Source: Desulfobacteraceae bacterium
Lineage (GTDB): Bacteria > Desulfobacterota > Desulfobacteria > Desulfobacterales > JAABSP01
Length of the DNA stretch: 35,723 nucleotides
Assembly: GCA_011389855.1 (NCBI GenBank)
Contig: JAABTM010000018.1
Location: 1 to 35,723 of the forward strand
Direction: 5' to 3'
The notes under the pieces are model-generated. The model did not search any database. It was not told the origin of the DNA and saw nothing but the letters and a program-made list of their open reading frames with translations. This document shows positions 8,946 to 18,238 of this stretch, piece by piece. Made by a program: the position numbers and the translations under genes. Numbering within the stretch: the first letter of the stretch is position 1; each line of letters opens with the position of its first letter.

Positions 8946-10576
8946 TGTTTTCCAAGAATATTCAAAACATCCCCCTGGATATCCGGGCCGTCCTCTTCGA
9001 TTTCGACGGCACCCTGACCCACCCCGGCGCCCTGGATTTCACCGTTATCCGAAAAGCCCTGGGGTGTCCGCCGGACCAGCCGGTTCTGGAATTCATCGAC
9101 GCCATAGCCGATCCGGACCGCCGGGCCCGGTGTCATGAAGCGCTGGACCGGTTCGAGGCCGACGCCGCCGCTGATTCCCGTCCCAACGAAGGGGCGGAGG
9201 ATCTCATCCGATACCTGCGGGAAAAGGATCTGAAGGTGGGCATCCTGAGCCGCAACAGCCGGATGGCCATCGACGCGGCCATGGAGAACTTTACCGCCGT
9301 CGGCCCCGCCGATTTCGACGCCATCATCAGTCGGGACGATGATCCGCCCCCCAAGCCCGATCCCGGCGGCATCCTCATGGCGGCCCGGGATTTCGGCGTG
9401 CGGCCCTCGGAGATCCTCATGGTGGGGGACTTTGTGTTCGACATCGACGCCGGCCGCAACGCCGGAGCGCCCACCGTTTTCCTGGACAACGGAACCCCGG
9501 CCGGGGCTTCGGAGATCGATGCCGATTTCACCATCTCCCGGCTCGACGAACTCAAATCGATCATCCGGCTGGCCACCCCCCTGCCGGCCGGCAAATTCCC
9601 CAACGACCTGTTGAAGGAATTCCTGGACGACGCCCAGTTCGGCGACCCGTCGGTGATCATCAACCCAGGCATCGGCGAGGACATCGCGGCGGTGGACGTG
9701 TCCGGGGAAGAGGTGCTGATCCTCAAATCCGACCCCATCACCTTCGCCACCGACGCCATCGGCCATTACGCGGTGCTCATCAACGCCAACGACATCGCCA
9801 CCTCCGGCGCCGCGCCCCGGTGGCTGCTCACCACCCTGCTTTTCCCCTGCGGGACCACGGCCGCCCGGATCTTCAAGGTGCTCTATGATTTGAAGACGGT
9901 CTGCGACCAGTGGGGGATCACCCTCTGCGGCGGCCACACCGAGATCACCGACGCCGTCTGCCGCCCCGTGATCTCCTGCGCCCTGGCCGGGTCCGTGAGC
10001 CGGGCCGATCTCGTCGATAAAAAACGGATGCGGCCGGGCGACCAGGTGCTGCTCACCAAAGGCGTGGCGGTTGAAGGCACCTCCATCATCGCCCGGGAAT
10101 TCGGCAAGCAGCTCTCCCGACGCGGCATGACGGAAGCGGAGATCGAAACCTGCAAAGGATTTCTATGGGACATCAGCATCCTGGGCGAAGCCCGCATCGC
10201 CGCGAAAATCCCCGGCGCCAGCGCCATGCACGACGTGACCGAAGGCGGCCTGGCCACGGCCCTGGTGGAACTGAGCATCGCCGGGGGCCACAAAATCCGC
10301 GTCAGGATGGAAGACATACCGCTTTTCCCCGAGACCGAAAAAATCGGCAACCTGCTGGACATCGACCCTTTGGGCCTCATCGGATCGGGAAGCCTGCTGA
10401 TCTGCTGCCGCCAGCCCGATTGCGAGGAGCTGGTGAACCGGGTCCGCGTAGAAGGCATCGCCGTGACGCCCATCGGCGAGGTGGTGGAAGGCGAACCGGG
10501 GGTGGAAGCCGTCCGGGACGGCGCGCCGGTGGAATGGCCCAAATTCGAAGTGGATGAGATTACACGGTTGTTTTAG
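8945..10576 (+). CDS. HAD-family hydrolase fused to AIR synthase-related (PurM/HypE-like) domain
   Basis: N-terminus AVLFDFDGTLTHPG...KPDPGGILMAARDFGV...GDFVFDI (HAD); C-terminus PGIGEDIAAVD...DPITF...INANDIATSGAAPRW...GGHTEI...DVTEGGL (AIR synthase). ATG overlaps the amrB stop (TAATG). Confidence 0.9.
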   Translation: MFSKNIQNIPLDIRAVLFDFDGTLTHPGALDFTVIRKALGCPPDQPVLEFIDAIADPDRRARCHEALDRFEADAAADSRPNEGAEDLIRYLREKDLKVGILSRNSRMAIDAAMENFTAVGPADFDAIISRDDDPPPKPDPGGILMAARDFGVRPSEILMVGDFVFDIDAGRNAGAPTVFLDNGTPAGASEIDADFTISRLDELKSIIRLATPLPAGKFPNDLLKEFLDDAQFGDPSVIINPGIGEDIAAVDVSGEEVLILKSDPITFATDAIGHYAVLINANDIATSGAAPRWLLTTLLFPCGTTAARIFKVLYDLKTVCDQWGITLCGGHTEITDAVCRPVISCALAGSVSRADLVDKKRMRPGDQVLLTKGVAVEGTSIIAREFGKQLSRRGMTEAEIETCKGFLWDISILGEARIAAKIPGASAMHDVTEGGLATALVELSIAGGHKIRVRMEDIPLFPETEKIGNLLDIDPLGLIGSGSLLICCRQPDCEELVNRVRVEGIAVTPIGEVVEGEPGVEAVRDGAPVEWPKFEVDEITRLF

Positions 10577-10591
10577 GCATCGAGCGCAAAC

Positions 10592-11869
10592 ATGATCTCC
10601 AGAATTCAAACCCTCGACTATCGCTGTTTAAGGTACACGGACCAAAGGCTCGCGCCGTTTCATGTGCTCGTCGGCCCTAACGCCAGCGGCAAGACCTCGT
10701 TTCTGGACGTCATCGCCTTTTTAAGCGACCTTGTTTCCGGTGGCCTGGAAACCGCCGTCAACGAAAGATCGGCGAACTTCGAGGATATCCTGTGGCGGAA
10801 GAGCGGGGCCCGGTTCGAACTCGCCATTGAAGCCCTTTTGCCGGAAAGCGTCAAAGATAAGCTGCCCGGAGAGAAGCCTGGAGAGAAGATCGATGAGATT
10901 CGGTATGAAGTCGCCATCGGCCTGAACGAACACGGAGAGGTCTCCATACTTTTTGAAAGGGGTTTATTTAAAAAGAAAAAATCGAAAAACGAGAACGCCG
11001 GCCTGACCCAACGGTCCCTTTTCCCGCAAAAATCGGTTCCTCCGGAGTCCCTTTCCTCCAATAAAAATCGCATTCGCCGAACGATATTCAGTAAAAAACC
11101 CGGAGGAAATGACAATTACTATGCCGAAATATCGTCAAAATCCGGCAAAGGATGGCAGCCCTCTTTCAAACTCGGACCCCGAAAATCAACATTCGGGAAC
11201 CTCCCGGAGGACGACCGGCTGTTTCCCGCTGCAACGTGGCTTAAAGACCTGCTGTCCAACGGTGTTCAGAAATTTGTTCTCAACAGCCTTTTGATCCGAA
11301 AAGCCAGCCCACCGGGACAGATTCGCCATTTCAAACCCGACGGGTCCAATCTGCCGTGGGTGATATGGCGTTTGAAAGAAAAAGATCCGGAAAGTTACGG
11401 GGACTGGATTGAACACCTTAAAACGGCCTTGCCGGACCTTGAAGAGATCGTCACCATTGAGCGGAAGGATGACAAACATCGATACATCGTCATTCGTTAC
11501 AACGGGGGACTGGAAGTGCCATCCTGGATGGTCTCCGACGGCACCCTCCGGCTGCTCGCCCTGACGATACCCGCCTATCTGACCGATTTCGCGGGTATCT
11601 ATCTCATAGAAGAGCCTGAAAACGGTATCCATCCTCGCGCGGTTTCAACCATGATTCAGTCCCTTTCATCGGTTTACGATGCCCAGATTCTGCTGGCGAC
11701 GCATTCACCTGTCATTCTCAGCGAAGCGGAACCTGAAAGCGTCCTCTGTTTCGCCAAAGACGAGGATGGGGCCACCGATATCGTTTCCGGCAGACACCAT
11801 CCCATGCTTCAACACTGGAGAAAAGAAGACAATTTGGGCATCCTCTTCGCCGCCGGAGTCCTCGGATGA
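10592..11869 (+). CDS. AAA family ATPase (RecF/OLD-like)
   Basis: Walker A GPNASGKTS, Walker B IYLIEEPENGIHP, ATHSPVIL. Confidence 0.9.
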   Translation: MISRIQTLDYRCLRYTDQRLAPFHVLVGPNASGKTSFLDVIAFLSDLVSGGLETAVNERSANFEDILWRKSGARFELAIEALLPESVKDKLPGEKPGEKIDEIRYEVAIGLNEHGEVSILFERGLFKKKKSKNENAGLTQRSLFPQKSVPPESLSSNKNRIRRTIFSKKPGGNDNYYAEISSKSGKGWQPSFKLGPRKSTFGNLPEDDRLFPAATWLKDLLSNGVQKFVLNSLLIRKASPPGQIRHFKPDGSNLPWVIWRLKEKDPESYGDWIEHLKTALPDLEEIVTIERKDDKHRYIVIRYNGGLEVPSWMVSDGTLRLLALTIPAYLTDFAGIYLIEEPENGIHPRAVSTMIQSLSSVYDAQILLATHSPVILSEAEPESVLCFAKDEDGATDIVSGRHHPMLQHWRKEDNLGILFAAGVLG

Positions 11870-12495
11870 CGTCCGCCCCCTCAAAAAAAGACCTGATCGT
11901 CATCGCTGCGGACAAGAACATCGAGCAGACACTGCACGGCATCCTCCGGAGACCGGACGCACTGGGCATCCGCGAGATCAGTTTCGACATCATTTCCGAT
12001 CAGGTCCGCGCCGATCCGGGATGCCTGAATCACAGCCATACGGTCATGCGCCTGTATCAGGATACCCATACCCATGGCATGGTGGTCTTCGATCGTGTGG
12101 GATGCGGAAAGGAATCCGCTGATCGGGAGGCCCTTGAGGCGGAAGTCGAAGCCCGTCTGAACCAAAACGGATGGGCGGGACGTTCCGCGGCCGTTGTGAT
12201 CGACCCGGAACTGGAAGCATGGGTTTGGTCCGATTCTCCCCATGTTGAAACGGCATTGGGCTGGGGTGGACGCATTCCACGTCTGCGGCAATGGCTTGAG
12301 AATAAAGGCTTTGTGAAATCCGACGCCTTGAAGCCAGAAGATCCGAAGGCGGCGGTGGAAATCGCCCTTAAGTGCGTTCGCAAACCCCGCTCTTCCGCCC
12401 GTTATCGCCAGATCGCCGAGCGTGTCGGGTTCGGTAAATGCATCGACCCCGCTTTTCTCAAGCTGAAAACCGTTTTGAAGGACTGGTTCGGCTGA
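11866..12495 (+). CDS. DUF4276/Toprim-like partner protein of the AAA ATPase (candidate defence effector)
   Basis: LIVIAADKNIEQTL...VVFDRVGCGK...AAVVIDPELEAWVW; ATGA overlap with the ATPase gene. Confidence 0.65.
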   Translation: MTSAPSKKDLIVIAADKNIEQTLHGILRRPDALGIREISFDIISDQVRADPGCLNHSHTVMRLYQDTHTHGMVVFDRVGCGKESADREALEAEVEARLNQNGWAGRSAAVVIDPELEAWVWSDSPHVETALGWGGRIPRLRQWLENKGFVKSDALKPEDPKAAVEIALKCVRKPRSSARYRQIAERVGFGKCIDPAFLKLKTVLKDWFG

Positions 12496-12502
12496 TTCCG
12501 CC

Positions 12503-12931
12503 CTACCTCTCCTCTCCCATGGGATATCCCCTGGCCCGCCAGGCATCGATGCCGCCTTCCAGCGCCCTGACGTTCATATACCCTTTTTTCCGGTACCGCT
12601 CCGCCGCACGGGCGGAGGTGTATTCGTTGGGTCACTCGCAGTAGAAGATCAGCATCTGGCTGATGGGGAGATTGTCCAGCCTGTTTTTCAGCTCGCTCAT
12701 GAAAATGGCGCCGTCCAGGCGCTTGGATTCGCAGGTTTCGTCGGTGTAGGAGCAGATCAACAGCGCCTCGCCTGATGCCACGAGATCGCGGGCGTTTTTC
12801 ACATCGGTCCGTTCAACGGGCGCGCCCGCCATCGCCTCGCCGATGAATGGGCCGCGGGCGAGCGGCGACATCAAACTCAAAACCCATACCAAACAAGCGG
12901 CGACCGCCGTCGCCATGACGCGTTTTTTCAT
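12503..12931 (-). CDS. Candidate selenoprotein: secreted rhodanese-like protein with in-frame UGA (12632-12634) read as Sec
   Basis: Signal peptide + rhodanese-like fold; ORF track stops at UGA after LIFYCE, but the same frame continues 42 aa PNEYTSARAAERYRKKGYMNVRALEGGIDAWRARGYPMGEER to UAG at 12503-12505, matching a rhodanese C-terminus. SECIS-like hairpin adjacent. Confidence 0.82.
12594..12622 (-). promoter_or_regulatory. Candidate bacterial SECIS element
   Basis: Core 12599-12617: minus strand CUCCGCC-CGUGC-GGCGGAG, 7-bp perfect stem, loop CGUGC beginning 22 nt after the UGA, G at second loop position; extendable with single-nt bulges to UAC/GUA. Confidence 0.7.
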
Positions 12932-13044
12932 GGGAAACTCCTCTCGTGGAGGTTGTGGTTGGAGCGGTTCGGCCCACCTCCGGACGGGGACCGGCTATAC
13001 ATGAACGTATGGCGTTTGGACGGTTTGTCAAATGTCGGCGGCGG

Positions 13045-14301
13045 TCAGGCGGGGTCCAAACGGCCCCCCTCCCCGGATAGTATCATCAACGTCCGCAACA
13101 ACACCTGACACCCGGCCGCGGCGTGCCGTTGCTCGATGGCTTCATCCGGATGGTGGCTGACGCCGCCCCGGCAAGGGACGAAGATCATGCCGGTGGGGAC
13201 GTGGGGGGCGAAGGAGGCGGCGTCGTGGCCGGCGCCGCTGGGGAGATTGCGGGCGGCGAGCCCTTCCCGGAGGGCGGCCAGGGTGACGCGGTCCTGAAGC
13301 GGGGTGGAGAGGCGCACCGGGTCTTTCCGGTAGAGGGGCTGCAACCGCCAATTCGATTGCCGGGCGGCGTGCCGGTCCAGAAGGTTCTGGAGCGCCTGCA
13401 TGTCCCCGGCGTTTCGGGAGCGCAGTTCCACGGTGAACCGGCATTCCCCCGGCACCACGTTGACCGCGCCGGGCGACAATTGGAGGCGGCCGATGGTCGC
13501 CGTCATCTCGGAGTTTCGGGAAGACGCCCATTTTGGCAGGAGGGTGAAAAGCGGGGCCGCCGCCACCAGGGCGTCCTTGCGGAGTTTCATGGGCGTGGTT
13601 CCCGCGTGGGCGGCCTCGCCCGCGACGATCACTTCGGTTCGCTGGATGCCGGCGATGGCGGTGACCACCCCGATGTCCGCCCGCTGGCTTTCGAGATTCC
13701 GGCCCTGTTCGATGTGGACCTCCAGGAAAAAGGCGATGTCCGACGCCGGCCGCGCGGCGTTATGGATCCGGGTCGGATCGCCGCCGGCCCGTTCCAGGTT
13801 TTCGGCAAAAGAGGGCCGCCCGTCCGGCCCCGGCCGAAGGATCTCCTCGGGGTCCAGCGCGCCCGTCATGGCCCGGCTGCCGACGGTGCCGGCGTGGTGG
13901 CCGCCCTCCTCGTCGCAGAAGCTGATGACCTCCAGGTCCCAGGGGAGTTCGATGTTGTTTTCCCGGATCGTCCGGGCGCATTCCAGGGCGCAGAGAACCC
14001 CCAGGGCGCCGTCGAACTTTCCGCCGTTGGGGACGGTGTCCAGGTGGGAGCCGATAAGGGCTTTTTGGCCGCTCTCGGGCTTTTTGGCGGGCAGGGTTCC
14101 GATGACGTTGAAGGCGTCGTCCACGTCCACCCTGAGCCCGGCGTCCCGCATCCGGGCCATCAGGAATTCATGGGCGTCCTGATCGGCGTCGGAGAGCGCG
14201 ATGCGGGTGACGCCGCCGTTGGCGTCGGCGCCGATTGCGGCCAGGGCCATGAGGTCGGTCCAGAGGCGGTCGGCGTTGATGGAAATCTTTTTCTGGGTCA
14301 A
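13045..14301 (-). CDS. M20-family Zn-dependent amidase/hydantoinase-carbamoylase
   Basis: GSHLDTVPNGGKFDGALGVL, EEGGHHAGTVGSRAM, LEVHIEQGRNLE, SGAGHDAASFA. Confidence 0.92.
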   Translation of the reverse strand: MTQKKISINADRLWTDLMALAAIGADANGGVTRIALSDADQDAHEFLMARMRDAGLRVDVDDAFNVIGTLPAKKPESGQKALIGSHLDTVPNGGKFDGALGVLCALECARTIRENNIELPWDLEVISFCDEEGGHHAGTVGSRAMTGALDPEEILRPGPDGRPSFAENLERAGGDPTRIHNAARPASDIAFFLEVHIEQGRNLESQRADIGVVTAIAGIQRTEVIVAGEAAHAGTTPMKLRKDALVAAAPLFTLLPKWASSRNSEMTATIGRLQLSPGAVNVVPGECRFTVELRSRNAGDMQALQNLLDRHAARQSNWRLQPLYRKDPVRLSTPLQDRVTLAALREGLAARNLPSGAGHDAASFAPHVPTGMIFVPCRGGVSHHPDEAIEQRHAAAGCQVLLRTLMILSGEGGRLDPA

Positions 14302-14328
14302 AATCGGTTTTTCCTGTTTTTCGTTGAT

Positions 14329-16269
14329 TTAGGACAATTGTCTGAACGGGGCGTCCTCAGCCTTCCGGTTGGGAGAAGCCGCCCCCATTTCATGAGCCTG
14401 CCCGCACACCATGCAGTGGAGCGGCGCTGCATCCGTCTCTTCCTCCAGCAGATGGGTGGGCAGCATATAAACCTCGCCGCAACGGGTGCAGGTGAGTTTT
14501 TCCGGGCTGCGGACCCCGCAGTTGGGGCAGAAATTAGACAGCGGATAGCCGACGCCGCAGGCGAGGCAGTGGAGGGTGTCGGCGGCCCGGAGGTCTTCGG
14601 CTTTCTTGCGTTCCCGCCGCGTTTTCAGGGCCGATACCGCGTCGGCGAGGTCGTCGGCGGCGTACTGAATGCGCCGCCGCCGTTGTTCGGCCGACGAGCG
14701 GATCTCGGCGGCGGCGGTCGACAGGGCCGCGTCCCCGGCGATCTCCCCGAGTCGCGACACGTCTCCCCGCATCTCCGCGATGGAGTCCTCCTGGCCGGCA
14801 ATGTCCACGATGGCTTTTTTGAGGGCGTCCTGGTTGTCCGCCTCTTCTGGCGTCTTGCCGTGGGTCAGCAACAGCTCCGCCTCAGTCATCAGGTTTTCGG
14901 CCCGGCGCCAGCCTTCCTCCAGTCGGTCCGCGGCGGCTTTGGCCTTTTCGATCCGGCTTTTCCGCCATGCCTGGCGCTGGGCTTCTTTTTTACGGCTCTT
15001 CTCTTCTTCCAGGGCCTCGGCCCGGGCCGCATGGTATCGCCGCTCCTGTTCCGCGCGCCAGGCCTTTCGGTTTTCCGCCCAGGCCCGGTAGGTGAAGGTG
15101 AAAAAGGCGGCGGCCAGCACGGTCAGTCCGATGTAGATATAGGTTTTGTAGGCGCCGCCGTAGACGCCGTTGATGACGATGGCCAGGGTGAAGGCGGCCA
15201 GGGGGAGGATCCAGAGGGCGGCGAACCCCGCGCCCCAGAAGCGGCTGACGTGGATCATGAGCAGCGGCAGGGAGAGGACGGCGGACACCAGCAAAGCGAC
15301 CCAGGCGCTCAGGTGCTGGCCCAAGTGGAGGGCCGTGAAGATGATGAAAAAAAGCGAGTAGGTGAGGGCCAGCAGCAGGAAATGTCCCCATCGGAAACTG
15401 TCCAGGCGGCCGGGCTCCTTCAGGTCGTTGAGGTAGATGAAGCCGAGGCCGAACAGGAGCACAGCCAGTCCGGCCAGCCGCAGAAACAGGATGGCCCGGC
15501 CGGTGGGGGACATGGTTCCCGGCAGTTCCACGGCGATCCGGCGGCGGGTGATGAGGTTTTCGAAGTCCCAGATCAGCCGGTCGTCCTCGATCCGGGTGGG
15601 CTGGAGGGCATCGGCCGGGATGAACTCGGAGGTGAGCCCCTCCAGGGTCATGACGATCTTGATGGACCCGGCCCGGCTCGATCCCGGGCCTTCGTAGACG
15701 TACCGGTCGGCGCCCTGGGCGCTGTAGGCGACCCGGGCCGTGAGCCGCTCCCCGGCGCCCAGCTCTCCGGACCATTGGATGCCGTCGAGGCTGTAGATGG
15801 CATCGTCCGGTTCGTAAAAGGTCCCGTTGTTTCGGGCGATCTCCAGGGAGACGTTCATGGCCTGGGTGGCCGACCGGGGAAACGGGAACCGCAGCCGCAC
15901 CCGGTCGGTATCGCCGCCGGGGCCGACAAAAGTATACGCCCCGTTGAAATCGGCGTTGAACAGGGTGTAGACCTTGAGCCGCCGGATATAGCTGCCGGCG
16001 GACAGCCGGATCTGGATGTCGGCGGTCTCGGTCTCCGGCGCGACGGCGGTGGCTTCGGCCGGAGGCCCGGCCTCGTTCGGCGCGGGCTTGTCCGTCCTGT
16101 CCGCTTCCGCTTCCACCGCCGCCGGCGCGGCCGGTTCGCCGCCCGCTGTTTTTTTCTCCATGAAGGAAAGAAGGTTCGGGATAACGATGGCGGCCAGGAG
16201 GCCGATGATGACCACCACGATCATCAGTTCCATGAGGGTGAAACCGGCGCGTCGTCGGAGAATGTTCAT
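14329..16269 (-). CDS. Multidomain membrane protein: class III prepilin signal + CreD-like TM region + coiled coil + C-terminal zinc ribbons
   Basis: RRRAGFTLMELMIVVVIIGLLAAIVIPNL at N-terminus; about six hydrophobic segments mid-protein; charged coiled coil; CLACGVGYPLSNFCPNCG, CTRCGEVY and CMVCG at C-terminus. One uninterrupted frame. Confidence 0.8.
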   Translation of the reverse strand: MNILRRRAGFTLMELMIVVVIIGLLAAIVIPNLLSFMEKKTAGGEPAAPAAVEAEADRTDKPAPNEAGPPAEATAVAPETETADIQIRLSAGSYIRRLKVYTLFNADFNGAYTFVGPGGDTDRVRLRFPFPRSATQAMNVSLEIARNNGTFYEPDDAIYSLDGIQWSGELGAGERLTARVAYSAQGADRYVYEGPGSSRAGSIKIVMTLEGLTSEFIPADALQPTRIEDDRLIWDFENLITRRRIAVELPGTMSPTGRAILFLRLAGLAVLLFGLGFIYLNDLKEPGRLDSFRWGHFLLLALTYSLFFIIFTALHLGQHLSAWVALLVSAVLSLPLLMIHVSRFWGAGFAALWILPLAAFTLAIVINGVYGGAYKTYIYIGLTVLAAAFFTFTYRAWAENRKAWRAEQERRYHAARAEALEEEKSRKKEAQRQAWRKSRIEKAKAAADRLEEGWRRAENLMTEAELLLTHGKTPEEADNQDALKKAIVDIAGQEDSIAEMRGDVSRLGEIAGDAALSTAAAEIRSSAEQRRRRIQYAADDLADAVSALKTRRERKKAEDLRAADTLHCLACGVGYPLSNFCPNCGVRSPEKLTCTRCGEVYMLPTHLLEEETDAAPLHCMVCGQAHEMGAASPNRKAEDAPFRQLS

Positions 16270-16302
16270 GGGAGGATGCCCCTGATTTCTGTCCGTTGGA
16301 AG

Positions 16303-17631
16303 TCAGGTCTCAAAGGTTTCCTTTGTCAGCAGGGCGGCGCCGAAGGCGATAAGGGCCGAGACGAACAGGGCCAGGAAGGCGGCCTTGTAGCCCGGCAGCG
16401 TGAATGCGACCCCGGTTTTGGGGTACTGCTCTAAGATGTACCCGAGCAAGGGCTGGAACACCGCGCCGCCGGCGAATGGAAACAGGTTGATCAGCCCGGT
16501 GGCGGTGCCGGCGATCCGGACCGGGAAGAGTTCCTTGTTCATGGTGAATCCGATCACCACGATGGCGCTGGAACAAACGCTCATGGAAAAGACGAGGCCA
16601 TAGAGCCCGATGCGGGACATGCCGTCGGTGTCAAAGGCCAGCATGCCGGCGATCAGGACCATGGCCCCGGCGGCGACCACCAGGACCGGCTTCCGCCCTT
16701 TAAAGATTTTATCGGAAAGCCAGGACAACAGGGGACTTCCCACAATCATGCCTACTGCAATCATGGAGAGAATCCGGCCCGATTCCGCCTTGGTCAGGCC
16801 GTAGACGTGCATCAGATAGGGCCCGCCCCAGAGGCCGCCGAAGGAAAAGAAAATGCCGCAGTTGAAGAAAAACCATACCGTCAAAGGCCAGAAATGGCGG
16901 CAGGTGAGGACCTGCCGGACCCCTTCCGCCAGCCCGATGGCCGGCGGCGCGGTCTTTTCGACGGAAAAAGGCGACGGCCACCCGAAGTCGGCGGGCCGGT
17001 TCCGCACGAAAATCCAGACCAGGGCCGCCAGCACCAGGGTGAACCCGCCCACGGCCACGAAGGAGTGCCGCCAGCCGATGGCCGAACTGAGCCAGACCAG
17101 CGGGGTGGCGGCCGTCAAGGTGCCCACACCGCCCATGGCCAGGAGGATGCCCGTCATGTAGGCGAACTCCCGGGCGTGGAACCATTCCGCCAGGGTCTTC
17201 ATGGTGGGCACGAAGAGCATGGCCACCCCCAGGCCCACCAGGGTGCGGCCGACGATGGCCGTGGTCACCGAGGGCGCATAACCCAGCACCAGGGATCCGA
17301 TAAAGGCCACAACGAAAAAGAAGGCGATGGTCTTCCGGGCGCCCCATGAGTCCGACAGCAACCCCGCCGGAAGCTGCATAAGGGCGTAGGGATAGAAATA
17401 GGCGGCCCCCAGCAGGCCCGTCAGGGCGCCGCCCGCCTGAAGATCCCGCATGATGTCCACCGCCAGCACCGCAGGGCAGAGGCGGTGGAAATAGACCAGG
17501 ATGTAGCTCAGGGCCAGGATGGCGAAGATGAGCCACCGGTAGCGGCGGGCCTTCCGCAGGAGGTCGGTCTCCATGGGGGATCCGGCCCGGTCGTTCATCC
17601 GGCGTCGCCGCCGAAAGAGAGCGTTATTCAT
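16303..17631 (-). CDS. MFS transporter
   Basis: 12-TM-like hydrophobic pattern; AILALSYILVYFHRLCPAVLAVDIMRDL, LLSDSWGARKTIAFF. Confidence 0.92.
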   Translation of the reverse strand: MNNALFRRRRRMNDRAGSPMETDLLRKARRYRWLIFAILALSYILVYFHRLCPAVLAVDIMRDLQAGGALTGLLGAAYFYPYALMQLPAGLLSDSWGARKTIAFFFVVAFIGSLVLGYAPSVTTAIVGRTLVGLGVAMLFVPTMKTLAEWFHAREFAYMTGILLAMGGVGTLTAATPLVWLSSAIGWRHSFVAVGGFTLVLAALVWIFVRNRPADFGWPSPFSVEKTAPPAIGLAEGVRQVLTCRHFWPLTVWFFFNCGIFFSFGGLWGGPYLMHVYGLTKAESGRILSMIAVGMIVGSPLLSWLSDKIFKGRKPVLVVAAGAMVLIAGMLAFDTDGMSRIGLYGLVFSMSVCSSAIVVIGFTMNKELFPVRIAGTATGLINLFPFAGGAVFQPLLGYILEQYPKTGVAFTLPGYKAAFLALFVSALIAFGAALLTKETFET

Positions 17632-17915
17632 ACTTTTTCAGCTCGCCTTTTTGGATCAGCTCATTGCGACCCCGTTTGAGCATCTTGAAGGCCGAATCGT
17701 GGGTGTTGACGTCGAAAAAGGCGATGTCCTGCCGGCCTTCCCGAATCCAGGCGCCCCAGTCCTTGTAGGTGAAGCCCCGGACCAGGATCACCGAATGGTT
17801 GCTTAACCTTTTTCCTCTTAAACAACTGCTCGAAATCGATATGCTTGTCAACAAAATTCTCCCTGTTGACCAGTCCGGCGATGCCGCTTTTCTTGATTTT
17901 GTACCGGAGTTCCAC
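17624..17915 (-). pseudogene. Frameshifted short coding remnant of unknown function
   Basis: VELRYKIKKSGIAGLVNRENFVDKHIDFEQLFKRKK in one frame, continuing as LSNHSVILVRGFTYKDWGAWIREGRQDIAFFDVNTHDSAFKMLKRGRNELIQKGELKKYE in another; shift near an A5 run at about 17810-17816. Confidence 0.45.
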
Positions 17916-17962
17916 GGCAAAACGGATTTTTCACAGCCATTGGCGGAGGCATCCCCTTATTC

Positions 17963-18238
17963 TTAGGTTTCGAGCCGCTTGTACATGACATAGGCGTCCA
18001 CGAACCCGAACCGCGGGTGCCGGAAGGCTTCCGGCAGGGTCCCGACCACCTCGAATCCATGCTTTTTCCAGAGCCGGACGGCCCCTTCGTTGGTGGAGAC
18101 CACCAGGTTGTACTGCATGGCGCGGAACCCCAGGGAAAGGGCCTCGCGCTGGGAATGGCGGCACATCTCCGAGGCGATCCCCCGGCCCCGGGCCGTCTCG
18201 TCAACGATGTAGCCGCAGTTGCAGACGTGGCTCCCCAA
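17963..18238 (-). pseudogene. GNAT N-acetyltransferase, probably 5'-truncated
   Basis: GSHVCNCGYIVDETARGRGIASEMCRHSQREALSLGFRAMQYNLVVSTNEGAVRLWKKHGFEVVGTLP: acetyl-CoA site and C-terminal half only; the upstream frame closes at a TGA. Confidence 0.65.

Noticed and set aside
13123-16434. 1103-aa plus-strand ORF
   Set aside because: Antisense shadow of the M20 carbamoylase and the prepilin/CreD-like gene; low-complexity G/R/P/H-rich translation typical of high GC third-position bias.
17806-17820. Programmed frameshift at AGGAAAAAGG
   Set aside because: No stimulatory structure recognised and a neighbouring gene is also damaged; homopolymer indel or pseudogene is more likely. Kept only as a remnant.
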